A DNA stretch of 6,421 nt from Methanosarcina sp. UBA5 (GTDB lineage: Archaea > Halobacteriota > Methanosarcinia > Methanosarcinales > Methanosarcinaceae): NCBI RefSeq assembly GCF_002505485.1, contig NZ_DAVG01000090.1, forward strand, positions 1-6,421. Direction: 5' to 3'. This document shows, one piece after another, positions 1 through 5,453 of the stretch. Every line of letters starts with the position of its first letter. Within the stretch, counting starts at the first letter, position 1. The translations under genes and the position numbers were made by a program. The notes under the pieces are model-generated. The model saw only the letters and a program-made list of their open reading frames with translations, searched no databases and was not told where the DNA came from.

Positions 1-10
1 ATGACGAGAC

Positions 11-811
11 TCAGTGCCAAAATCTAGTGATGAATGTAAAATTCAAAAATTGATTTTGATAAAGCTGGATTCTTCTTGATAATTCAGATCTCAAAAAATC
101 AAAAATCACTGGATTTTGGAACAGACAGTGGGGGATTTTATGCTTACCCGGTAACGCATGAAAGGAGCTTATAATCACTTCTACTGGTTTGCCATTACTT
201 GGCGGTACACTATGCTGCAACCAAAGGTTCATCATTACTTTTGCTTTCACTTTAGGAATATCTTTTGTATTTGCACAGTACCAATCAGCGATAATTTTGC
301 CATTTGACGCTTTAGCAGTGTAATGTATGTAAGTTGGTTGCCAGTCGAATGTATAAGTCACATCAGTTGCGTTTATATAACTAGAATCAGGTGACACAAA
401 CGTTACTGTATTGTCTGGTTGGCATGTGAAATGTAGATGGTCTGAGCTTGAGTTCCCCCACTGGCCTGATTCAATATCAATCTCATGATTGTCGTCTGTA
501 TATGTGAAGAGTCCAAGTACTACATTTTTATCAAGATTTAATGATTGTGAAGAAACTACCCATGTATATTTTCCATATTTAAAGTCTTTAACACTGTCTA
601 GTTCAACACAATTCCAATGACCGTCACTATAATTTATTTCAAGGTGTAATTTACCATCTGAATCTACATATGCGTTATTCGGGTTCCAATAGTTTGATCC
701 AGGACCTTTTATACCACTTTTAAGTGTCCAATCAAATCCTGACCAACTAAGGGCACTTGCATTTGATATAAGTAATATAATTCCAGCTAATAGGAATATC
801 GATTTTCGCAC
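11..811 (-). CDS. Secreted GH16-family glycoside hydrolase with an element-derived C-terminal tail
   Basis: A predicted 266-residue exported beta-glycanase of the GH16 (laminarinase/lichenase-like) fold. Residues 1-20 form a signal peptide: MRK, a hydrophobic core, then ASA before the likely cleavage point. The mature N-terminus has a GPGSNYWNPNNAYVD segment (36-50) seen in GH16-like sandwich proteins. The catalytic motif HEIDIE gives ExDxE at E110, D112 and E114, so nucleophile and acid/base are present. The C-terminal sandwich strand is MMNLWLQ...VEVIISSF (193-217). The family fold should end near residue 220-225. The remaining ~40 residues are unlike the domain, and residues 231-265 are encoded inside an inverted repeat at 17-119. 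The start is GTG at 811-809, chosen because GGTGA (820-816) lies just upstream and the signal peptide follows directly. It has its own TATA box and is probably monocistronic. The substrate is unknown; a beta-glucan or the cell's own matrix is possible. The family call is firm, the substrate open. Confidence 0.85.
   Translation of the reverse strand: MRKSIFLLAGIILLISNASALSWSGFDWTLKSGIKGPGSNYWNPNNAYVDSDGKLHLEINYSDGHWNCVELDSVKDFKYGKYTWVVSSQSLNLDKNVVLGLFTYTDDNHEIDIESGQWGNSSSDHLHFTCQPDNTVTFVSPDSSYINATDVTYTFDWQPTYIHYTAKASNGKIIADWYCANTKDIPKVKAKVMMNLWLQHSVPPSNGKPVEVIISSFHALPGKHKIPHCLFQNPVIFDFLRSELSRRIQLYQNQFLNFTFITRFWH
17..119. repeat. Inverted-repeat element overlapping the 3' end of the GH16 gene
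   Basis: The 15-base ends at 17-31 (ccaaaatctagtgat) and 105-119 (atcactggattttgg) are reverse complements at 14 of 15 positions. They enclose AT-rich DNA. The pair brackets almost exactly the part of the GH16 gene encoding its unfamiliar tail; only the final His codon and the TGA stop lie outside. The motif tctgt-tccaaaatc at the right end (minus strand) resembles tctgtaaatccaaaatc in the right half of the element at 1320-1458, which hints at related mobile DNA. A cagtg sits next to the left end (12-16) and near the right end (126-130). No transposase is present. It may be a MITE-like insertion or the remnant of one; that identity is inference. Confidence 0.55.
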
Positions 812-815
812 ATTT

Positions 816-820
816 TCACC
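816..820 (-). promoter_or_regulatory. Ribosome binding site deciding the GTG start of the GH16 gene
   Basis: GGTGA on the minus strand, four bases before the GTG at 811. GGTGA matches the anti-Shine-Dalgarno sequence typical of methanogens. The ATG at 814-812 overlaps the GTG in another frame and is not usable for this protein. Confidence 0.6.
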
Positions 821-843
821 ATTATTATAAATCCACTTTATTC

Positions 844-851
844 TTTATATA
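844..851 (-). promoter_or_regulatory. TATA box (box A) of the GH16 gene
   Basis: The minus strand reads TATATAAA, preceded by the purine-rich gagggagc, a possible BRE position. Its centre is about 37 bases from the GTG. Initiation about 25 bases downstream would give a short leader of roughly a dozen bases containing the GGTGA. This fits an archaeal promoter and suggests transcription independent of the GT2 group upstream. Confidence 0.5.
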
Positions 852-1319
852 GCTCCCTCAAAAAATGACTAGTTTTTTAAGGGTTATTAAGCCTTATTTG
901 CCCAATTAAATATAGTGCCAGTCCTTCCTCAATTAAGTACAGCTATTAAATGATTTATTTGTTATTTAGAAAGCTTAAATGCTTGAATTAATTGATTAAA
1001 TATCTTTCATTCCTTGCATTTATCATAATTTAGAATGGGTAAAAATGGTGTCAAACGCCTTAGTTCTAAATAAAAATAAATTGTGGATAAACAAAAGTAT
1101 TATATTAATTATTTGCTGATTTTAAAGAGTATTATAAATTATTTACTTAATAAAATAATTTTTGGAGTTTATCTTAAATGGGGAAGTTCTAATTGTAGAT
1201 ATATTGTCAAAAATAAGCCTTCTATATCCTTAGTTTTAACGCTGATTTGGAAGGACCCTATCTTTATAAGGTTCAGTTGCAAAAATCTCAGAATAAAAAT
1301 GTAAATGTATGGATGATGA

Positions 1320-1458
1320 AGGCAGTGTACATTAATTTCTGTAAAATAAGAAATCTTAATAAATTTGTGTTTTGAGAATTTGATAGCAATAGAACTTAAT
1401 CATTCTCAATATACAAAAATTTGATTTTGGATTTACAGAAAAATTCGCGACACTGCCT
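1320..1458. mobile_element. 139-bp palindromic MITE-like element
   Basis: The whole stretch is an imperfect palindrome centred near 1389. Three perfect anchor pairs lie at nearly symmetric distances: aggcagtgt (1320-1328) with acactgcct (1450-1458), ttctgtaaa (1337-1345) with tttacagaa (1432-1440), and ttgagaat (1372-1379) with attctcaa (1402-1409). Left flank gatga (1315-1319) and right flank gatgt (1459-1463) share gatg, a possible worn target duplication. It encodes no protein. Length, terminal repeats and full-length symmetry fit a miniature inverted-repeat transposable element. The parent insertion sequence cannot be named from this window. Confidence 0.6.
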
Positions 1459-1467
1459 GATGTCAAT

Positions 1468-1496
1468 GTACCAAAATTTTAGGCTATAATTGGTAC
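1468..1496. repeat. Short hairpin downstream of the GT2 gene
   Basis: Perfect 7-bp arms gtaccaa (1468-1474) and ttggtac (1490-1496) enclose a 15-base loop, about 120 bases past the GT2 stop. On the minus strand it could lie in the 3' untranslated region of the GT2 transcript. There is no strong U-run after it, so a terminator role is unproven. Confidence 0.3.
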
Positions 1497-1616
1497 CCTT
1501 ATGTATTATTTGCGAAGTTTTTTCAATTGTTGTGTAAAATAACAAGATTTTTTGCAACGGAATAAATGAATATTATGAACAACAGGCTATTCTGCATATT
1601 ATTGCGTTTGAACCTC

Positions 1617-2828
1617 TCAGCGGCTTACAATGCCGGTCCTATCCAGCTTGTTCCATTTTGCCTCCTCTCTACGCAGCTCAACGATGATCGCCCATAGCAT
1701 TACTACATCCATCATTAAGGAATATAGTACCCATAATGGTATCACGTAGAAGTATTTTAAATCGAACCAAGCTCGGTCAAGAGCAATAGAAACTAATAAT
1801 GCACAAATGGCAGAGAACATACCAAGCCAACCCATGATGCCTATCCAGTTCAAAGGTATGGGATTAATGTTGAGAAATAGCAAGATTGGCAAAAGTATGA
1901 TTGATATCAATTGTAGCAAAGGTATGATAATCATTGATGTTAAGTTAATTGGCAAATAGAAGGCAAAAGGGCCATACTTTGGATTGAATAACATATCTCT
2001 GTGAATATAAGCGGTCTTAAGTAGCCCACGTGCCCATCGCACGCGCTGCTTCCACAGGCCCGTGATAGTTGAGGGTGCTTCTGCATATACTATGGCCCAA
2101 GGTTGAAACACTATTTTGTAACCTGCCTTGTGCACACGCCAGGTCAATTCTATGTCTTCGCCTATAAATCCCTCTAAGAAGGGACCAGTCTTTTCAAGAG
2201 TGCTATATCGGAAGGCACCTATATTACCAGATACGACAGGAAGGCAATCAATAGTAGACAGCGCTCTACGCACAAAACCTGTGCCTACGTGAGTGAGCAA
2301 GTTCGCCAGTTTTGTCTGAAGATTAGTAACATTAATGGGAGCATCATTGCCACATACTGCACCTACATCTTCACTGATAAAACCACTTAGCATCTTGCTT
2401 ATGGTATCAGGAGCAAAGATGCCGTCAGCATCGACGAAGAATATTACTTCTCCTTTGGCTAGGTTTAGTCCCACGTTAAGAGCTGAGGCTTTGCCTCCAT
2501 TTTTCTTGGTAACCACAATTACATGAGAGTTCGTTTCATAACGCTGCATCTCTTCAAGTGTATTATCAAATGAACCGTCATCTACTAGGATAACCTCATA
2601 TTCTGAATAATTTGATTCTAAAATGGATTTTATACAATGGCCTATCACTTTTCCTTCATTATAGGCTGGTACCACTATAGAGACAAAGGGATTCTTGCTG
2701 TTGAATATGTTCTGTTTGCTTTTGCGCATTTCGAAAGCTAAAGACAGTGGATAATATGGAATTATCAGAATACCTACAGAAAAGCAGGTGAATCCTGTAA
2801 TATAGAAGAATAAAAGAAGCGACTCCAT
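1617..2828 (-). CDS. Membrane-bound processive-type family 2 glycosyltransferase
   Basis: A 403-residue GT2 enzyme of the cellulose/chitin/hyaluronan/poly-GlcNAc synthase type. It should transfer sugars from a nucleotide donor on the cytoplasmic face of the membrane. One transmembrane segment (about 3-25) is followed by the GT-A domain: VSIVVPAYNE (49-58), VDDG with D83-D84, the metal-binding DAD (133-135), the catalytic-base GED (E224-D225) and QRVRW, the QxxRW signature, at 261-265. Three C-terminal membrane segments follow (about 290-319, 327-351 and 360-384). All D,D,D,QxxRW positions are intact. The ATG at 2828 is preferred over the TTG codons at 2834 and 2831, since GGAGA lies six bases before it and it forms a TGATG junction with the ATP-grasp stop. 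That predicts translational coupling. QxxRW favours polymer synthesis, but related archaeal proteins can act on lipid or protein glycans. The sugar and acceptor are unknown. Confidence 0.9.
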   Translation of the reverse strand: MESLLLFFYITGFTCFSVGILIIPYYPLSLAFEMRKSKQNIFNSKNPFVSIVVPAYNEGKVIGHCIKSILESNYSEYEVILVDDGSFDNTLEEMQRYETNSHVIVVTKKNGGKASALNVGLNLAKGEVIFFVDADGIFAPDTISKMLSGFISEDVGAVCGNDAPINVTNLQTKLANLLTHVGTGFVRRALSTIDCLPVVSGNIGAFRYSTLEKTGPFLEGFIGEDIELTWRVHKAGYKIVFQPWAIVYAEAPSTITGLWKQRVRWARGLLKTAYIHRDMLFNPKYGPFAFYLPINLTSMIIIPLLQLISIILLPILLFLNINPIPLNWIGIMGWLGMFSAICALLVSIALDRAWFDLKYFYVIPLWVLYSLMMDVVMLWAIIVELRREEAKWNKLDRTGIVSR

Positions 2829-3682
2829 CAACAATCTCCAAAATCTTCCAAAACTGCATCCAGTACTTCTTCGGCTCGGGCAATATTTGCCCCAAACCTG
2901 GCATTGATCTCCAGAACTACAGGATTGTGATCGTTTCGACGGCGAATATCTATGTCCATTGGACCAGTCAGATTCATAGCCTTTGCTGCAGATCTAGCTA
3001 TATCTGCCACGTCTGGAGCGTTTACGCGCTTCACTTCAGCTGCGTTGCCCACGATTCCCTCTTTTAGCTTAGTCTTTTCTAAAACTACGATAACAGCTTT
3101 TTTCCCAATATATACATTAGGTGCGTACTCCGTTCCAGGGATAAACTCCTGCAATATATATCTGTCATCAAGCATGGAGATTGCAGGCCAATCCTTTATA
3201 TTTCTGATAACTACTTCTCTACCGCCTCTACTTACTCGCGGCTTACTTAGACATGGCCATCCCAAATTAAGCGAGATCTCTTCAGGCGAAGAGACCTGTG
3301 AAGGCAGTAAGTACCTGGGAACGCATACTCCATGGCTCGAAAGCCGTTTATATGTCAGAAATTTATCATCTGCGTCGGAGACTGCTTGCTGTTGGCCAAT
3401 GACCGCCGGAATATCACTCCATTTTTTCCATTCTGAGGCTAAGATTGGCAATTCCTCGCTTACAGTTGGTATCAGCAGTTGAATGCTCTCCTCGACTGCA
3501 AGAGTGTATAGTTTTTCCAAGAACAATGGGTGTGAAGCAGGAGGAATTCTATGCACCTTGACCCCTGAAAGCGAGATTCTCTGCATATCAACGCCAATGA
3601 CGGTATGTCCTTTTTCTAATAGGAGTAATGCAACATTATGACCGGCTGGTCCTCCAATACCGGTCACCATAATCTTTACCAT
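2828..3682 (-). CDS. ATP-grasp carboxylate-amine ligase (carbamoyl-phosphate synthase-like)
   Basis: A 284-residue ATP-grasp enzyme. The family activates a carboxylate as an acyl-phosphate with ATP and joins it to an amine or thiol. The N-terminal Rossmann-like domain starts with GIGGPAGHN (8-16) and runs to about residue 100. The ATP-grasp part shows the ATP-binding lysine in SKPRV (K147), the glycine-rich SRGGRE loop (151-156), QEFIPGTEY (178-186), GPMDID (240-245) and the magnesium-binding EINARFG (E258, N260). The nucleotide machinery therefore looks intact. It ends only 20 residues after EINARFG, shorter than many relatives, with a charged VLDAVLEDFGDC tail. The start is ATG, with AAGGA six bases upstream. 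Its stop overlaps the GT2 start by one base. The PIG-L gene ends 77 bases upstream, so one transcript is plausible. It could aminoacylate a deacetylated amino sugar, but no residue identifies the substrate. Family firm, reaction open. Confidence 0.85.
   Translation of the reverse strand: MVKIMVTGIGGPAGHNVALLLLEKGHTVIGVDMQRISLSGVKVHRIPPASHPLFLEKLYTLAVEESIQLLIPTVSEELPILASEWKKWSDIPAVIGQQQAVSDADDKFLTYKRLSSHGVCVPRYLLPSQVSSPEEISLNLGWPCLSKPRVSRGGREVVIRNIKDWPAISMLDDRYILQEFIPGTEYAPNVYIGKKAVIVVLEKTKLKEGIVGNAAEVKRVNAPDVADIARSAAKAMNLTGPMDIDIRRRNDHNPVVLEINARFGANIARAEEVLDAVLEDFGDC
2835..2839 (-). promoter_or_regulatory. Ribosome binding site that fixes the GT2 start
   Basis: GGAGA on the minus strand inside the end of the ATP-grasp gene, six bases before the ATG at 2828. 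The in-frame TTG at 2834 would abut it with no spacing, so the ATG is the better start. Confidence 0.6.
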
Positions 3683-3759
3683 AAATAATCCTTCTTGCCT
3701 AATTTATGACGCTTTCTTTTAAATTTGCGATTGTTTATGTCATATCATTACAGATCTAA

Positions 3760-4668
3760 TTAAATTGGTAAGTTAATCCGAATTGCCTCAAAGCCTTCTG
3801 CTTGTTTCAATTTTGCCTGAGTACCTCGGAAGATGGCTTTTCCATAGACCTGCTCTGGCTGTACATAGCTCTTTTTGTTTTGATCCTCATGTTCCCGGAT
3901 ACTTTCTATTTTGACATCTATATACTGTTCGATATTTACAAAAACATTTGGCTGGAATTTCTGAGTAATGGAAGGGCTTTCATAGCATAATATCGTGCTC
4001 AGGTTGCGACAAGCACGCACTGTTGCATAGTGAACCGCTCTATGATCTTGATGTATGTCGTGCACTGAGTGTGTAAATACTATATCCGGTTTCAACTCGT
4101 TTACGACTGTTTCGATTTGTTTGCTAATCTCTAAGACGAAATTATCCAGTCTCGTATCAGGAAAATCCATCATTTCGACCTTATTTATACCTAAGAATTC
4201 AGCACCTTTCATTGCTTCTATACGCCTAGATGAACTATTGCCTCCACATTCCCCGCCACTTACGATCAAGCCCACTATAGTGTGCCCTGCATCGCAAAGC
4301 TTTGCGATAGATCCTCCACAGGCGATCTCTATGTCATCTGGATGGGCTCCAATCGCCAAAATTTTCATCGGTCTCGGACTCGGTTCAGCTATCAATTTCA
4401 TCCACACAACTCCTATCAGAAGTGTACTCTGTCCTATGATACCCAGGCAATCGGCACCTAAATGGTACCATATATTTGAATCTAGGTTTATTAGGCAGAA
4501 AAATTGAAGGGTAGCTGAAAAGATATTGCTGATTAATATGATCCAAAAAATGATTTTAGACTTACGAACCATCCTCTTCAGCGGCAGCTTTTTCGTTAAA
4601 ATGAGTATAATCACTATATTGAAAATTATACAATTAATTAGATGTATAAATTTTACCAAACCAAACAT
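3760..4668 (-). CDS. Membrane-anchored PIG-L/LmbE-family N-deacetylase
   Basis: A 302-residue zinc-dependent deacetylase with an added membrane domain. Residues 101-302 form the LmbE/PIG-L fold. AHPDD (108-112) supplies H109 and D112 as zinc ligands and D111 as base; HQDH (206-209) supplies the other histidines. The family removes acetyl from GlcNAc in GPI precursors, mycothiol, bacillithiol and antibiotics. Before this lie three hydrophobic segments (about 5-25, 39-60 and 72-93), absent from most soluble relatives. The first loop, KKLPLKRMVRKSK (26-38), is strongly basic. By the positive-inside rule it is cytoplasmic, which also puts the catalytic domain inside the cell. GAGGG lies five bases before the ATG at 4668. 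M101 could start a soluble domain but has no good ribosome site, so the fusion is preferred. It leads the group with the ATP-grasp and GT2 genes, suggesting an acetamido-sugar precursor or glycolipid as substrate. Confidence 0.88.
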   Translation of the reverse strand: MFGLVKFIHLINCIIFNIVIILILTKKLPLKRMVRKSKIIFWIILISNIFSATLQFFCLINLDSNIWYHLGADCLGIIGQSTLLIGVVWMKLIAEPSPRPMKILAIGAHPDDIEIACGGSIAKLCDAGHTIVGLIVSGGECGGNSSSRRIEAMKGAEFLGINKVEMMDFPDTRLDNFVLEISKQIETVVNELKPDIVFTHSVHDIHQDHRAVHYATVRACRNLSTILCYESPSITQKFQPNVFVNIEQYIDVKIESIREHEDQNKKSYVQPEQVYGKAIFRGTQAKLKQAEGFEAIRINLPI

Positions 4669-4792
4669 ATGCGCCCTCTAACTCCAATCTAATCTTTTGG
4701 TTGCGGTTCCAATCTTTTAGAGTTCTCTCAAAAATTTCTTTTTTATATCATAAAAATCGTCTTCAAACAACCACATTTGAAATTTATCTAAA

Positions 4793-4800
4793 TATATAAA
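4793..4800 (-). promoter_or_regulatory. Box A-type TATA element upstream of the PIG-L gene
   Basis: The minus strand reads TTTATATA, the canonical methanogen box A. It lies about 130 bases before the ATG at 4668, so initiation ~25 bases downstream would give a leader of about 100 bases. A weaker candidate, gatataaaaaa at 4749-4739, would give a leader of about 50 bases. The surrounding DNA is very AT-rich, so chance matches are likely. Confidence 0.35.
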
Positions 4801-4817
4801 TTAATTTATTTATATGT

Positions 4818-4838
4818 TTTGATAATATAATTATCAAA
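4818..4838. promoter_or_regulatory. Perfect palindrome upstream of the PIG-L promoter (possible operator)
   Basis: TTTGATAAT and ATTATCAAA are perfect 9-bp arms around a 3-base centre. The site ends 18 bases upstream of the TTTATATA box in the direction of PIG-L transcription. Its size and symmetry suit a dimeric DNA-binding regulator. A chance AT-rich palindrome or a hairpin is the alternative. Confidence 0.35.
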
Positions 4839-5089
4839 TTTATTAAGACCTTCATTTGATAGATTCTGTTAGTTAATACAGTAGTTCTTACAAAAATAAA
4901 TTGCATTGACACATTACTTTGTGGTAAAACGAAATATGTCAAAGATCAAGAGACATAAAAAATAAATTTTGTTTGTCACCTGTTAAAATACGATCTGTTA
5001 GAAACGTGTTACTATTATTGTGTTTTTTAAACCTGTAAAGTAAATCAAGATGCATAAATAATTGCAGTAGTCATGTTATGGTTAACTGA

Positions 5090-5139
5090 TTCCTTAACCG
5101 AAGACGCATGAGTTATTATCTCAACTGAAGCTTAAGGAA
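5090..5139. repeat. Nested inverted repeat, possible RNA stem
   Basis: Outer arms ttccttaa (5090-5097) and ttaaggaa (5132-5139) pair perfectly over 8 bp. Inside, tgag and ctca flank a 7-base loop. A competing hairpin, ggttaa (5080-5085) with ttaacc (5094-5099), shares the first arm, so two exclusive folds are possible. No U-run or known RNA family is recognised. Confidence 0.3.
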
Positions 5140-5150
5140 ATGGTTGCTGA

Positions 5151-5193
5151 AAGTTTTCAATGAAAGTAAAAGGCTAAAAATTTTAGAAAACTT
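5151..5193. repeat. Second nested inverted repeat in the spacer
   Basis: Outer arms aagttttc (5151-5158) and gaaaactt (5186-5193) pair over 8 bp. An inner palindrome, ctaaaa-a-ttttag (5174-5186), shares one base with the right arm, so the two cannot both form fully. It lies only 11 bases after the previous structure. It could be part of a noncoding RNA, a 3' untranslated region or decayed mobile DNA. Confidence 0.3.
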
Positions 5194-5299
5194 CAAAAAC
5201 CCATGTTTAAGTAATCAGAGAGGTTTTCAGAAAAAACGATAGCCGGAAAAATTGTGGAAATTGATAGGACACCTGCGGAAAGTGGGCTGAATTACCCGA

Positions 5300-5323
5300 G
5301 TCCCGTCTTGGGAGGACGGAGAC
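5300..5323. repeat. GC-rich hairpin in the spacer
   Basis: gtcccgtc (5300-5307) pairs with gacggagac (5315-5323) as 3 + 5 bp with a one-base bulge and a 7-base ttgggag loop. It stands out as one of the few GC-rich stems in an AT-rich spacer. No run of T follows on either side, so a simple terminator is unlikely. Confidence 0.35.
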
Positions 5324-5453
5324 ATTTTCGCTAACTTTGTTCGCTCAAGAGGACTGAATTATAATGAAGATACCGAGCAGAGTCAATAGGGCTGATTTAT
5401 GGGGGGAACAGAAATTGCCGAATCTTCTATTTTTTCGTGATCGCTTATCGTTT

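Larger units (their letters stand above)
1272..1562. repeat. Inverted pair resembling IS6-family ends
   Basis: The sequence ttcagttgcaaaaatct (1272-1288) matches the reverse complement of 1545-1562 (ttccgttgcaaaaaatct) with one substitution and one extra A. With the preceding gg at 1270-1271, the left end reads GGTTCAGTTGCAAA. This is close to the GGTTCTGTTGCAAA-type terminal repeat known from IS6-family elements. No transposase reading frame lies between them, and I see no clear 8-bp target duplication. It may be a non-autonomous or decayed IS6-like element of about 290 bp holding the smaller palindromic element inside it. Confidence 0.4.
812..1616. other. Gene-free AT-rich spacer between the GT2 and GH16 genes
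   Basis: About 800 bp with no gene I can support. It holds the GH16 promoter (near 816-851), a palindromic MITE-like element (1320-1458), IS6-like inverted ends around it (1272-1288 and 1545-1562) and a 7-bp inverted repeat at 1468-1496. The part at 860-1270 is strongly AT-rich with stop codons in all frames at short intervals. The one open stretch (1083-1304, plus strand, GTG start) has low-complexity I/L/N/K composition and no domain. The region looks like a landing zone for small mobile elements. Confidence 0.6.
4669..5453. other. Long gene-free spacer between the GH15 and PIG-L genes
   Basis: About 785 bp with no supportable gene on either strand. The left part (4680-4860) is extremely AT-rich and holds the likely PIG-L promoter and a palindrome. 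The middle part (about 4900-5200) has several inverted repeats, including ttgaca/tgtcaa at 4906-4942 and the two listed separately. The right part (5240-5400) is clearly richer in GC and contains a hairpin at 5300-5323. It also has three similar words: gggctgaatta at 5284, ggactgaatta at 5352 and gggctgattta at 5390. No tRNA or recognised riboswitch was found. On the minus strand it would be the 3' region of the GH15 transcript. Confidence 0.55.

Noticed and set aside
1083..1304. Plus-strand open frame of 73 codons with a GTG start
   Set aside because: The composition is low-complexity I/L/N/K, there is no clear ribosome site or domain, and it runs into the left IS6-like end. A chance frame in AT-rich DNA is more likely.
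1468..1496. Intrinsic terminator for the GT2 transcript
   Set aside because: The stem is only 7 bp with a 15-base loop and no following U-run. Archaeal termination relies on U-tracts, so it is listed only as a repeat.
2829..2834. TTG codons as the GT2 start
   Set aside because: The GGAGA site has correct spacing only to the ATG at 2828, which also forms the TGATG overlap with the ATP-grasp stop.
4366..4368. Internal ATG (M101) as a separate start for a soluble deacetylase
   Set aside because: No ribosome binding site precedes it, the frame is continuous, and the upstream ATG at 4668 has a good GAGGG.
2335..4507. Plus-strand open frames opposite the GT2, ATP-grasp and PIG-L genes
   Set aside because: They are antisense shadows of genes with clear catalytic motifs and show no domain or ribosome site of their own.
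5352..5400. C/D-box small RNA suggested by atgaaga and ctga words
   Set aside because: Box C does not match RUGAUGA well, the spacing is too long, and no second C'/D' pair is seen.
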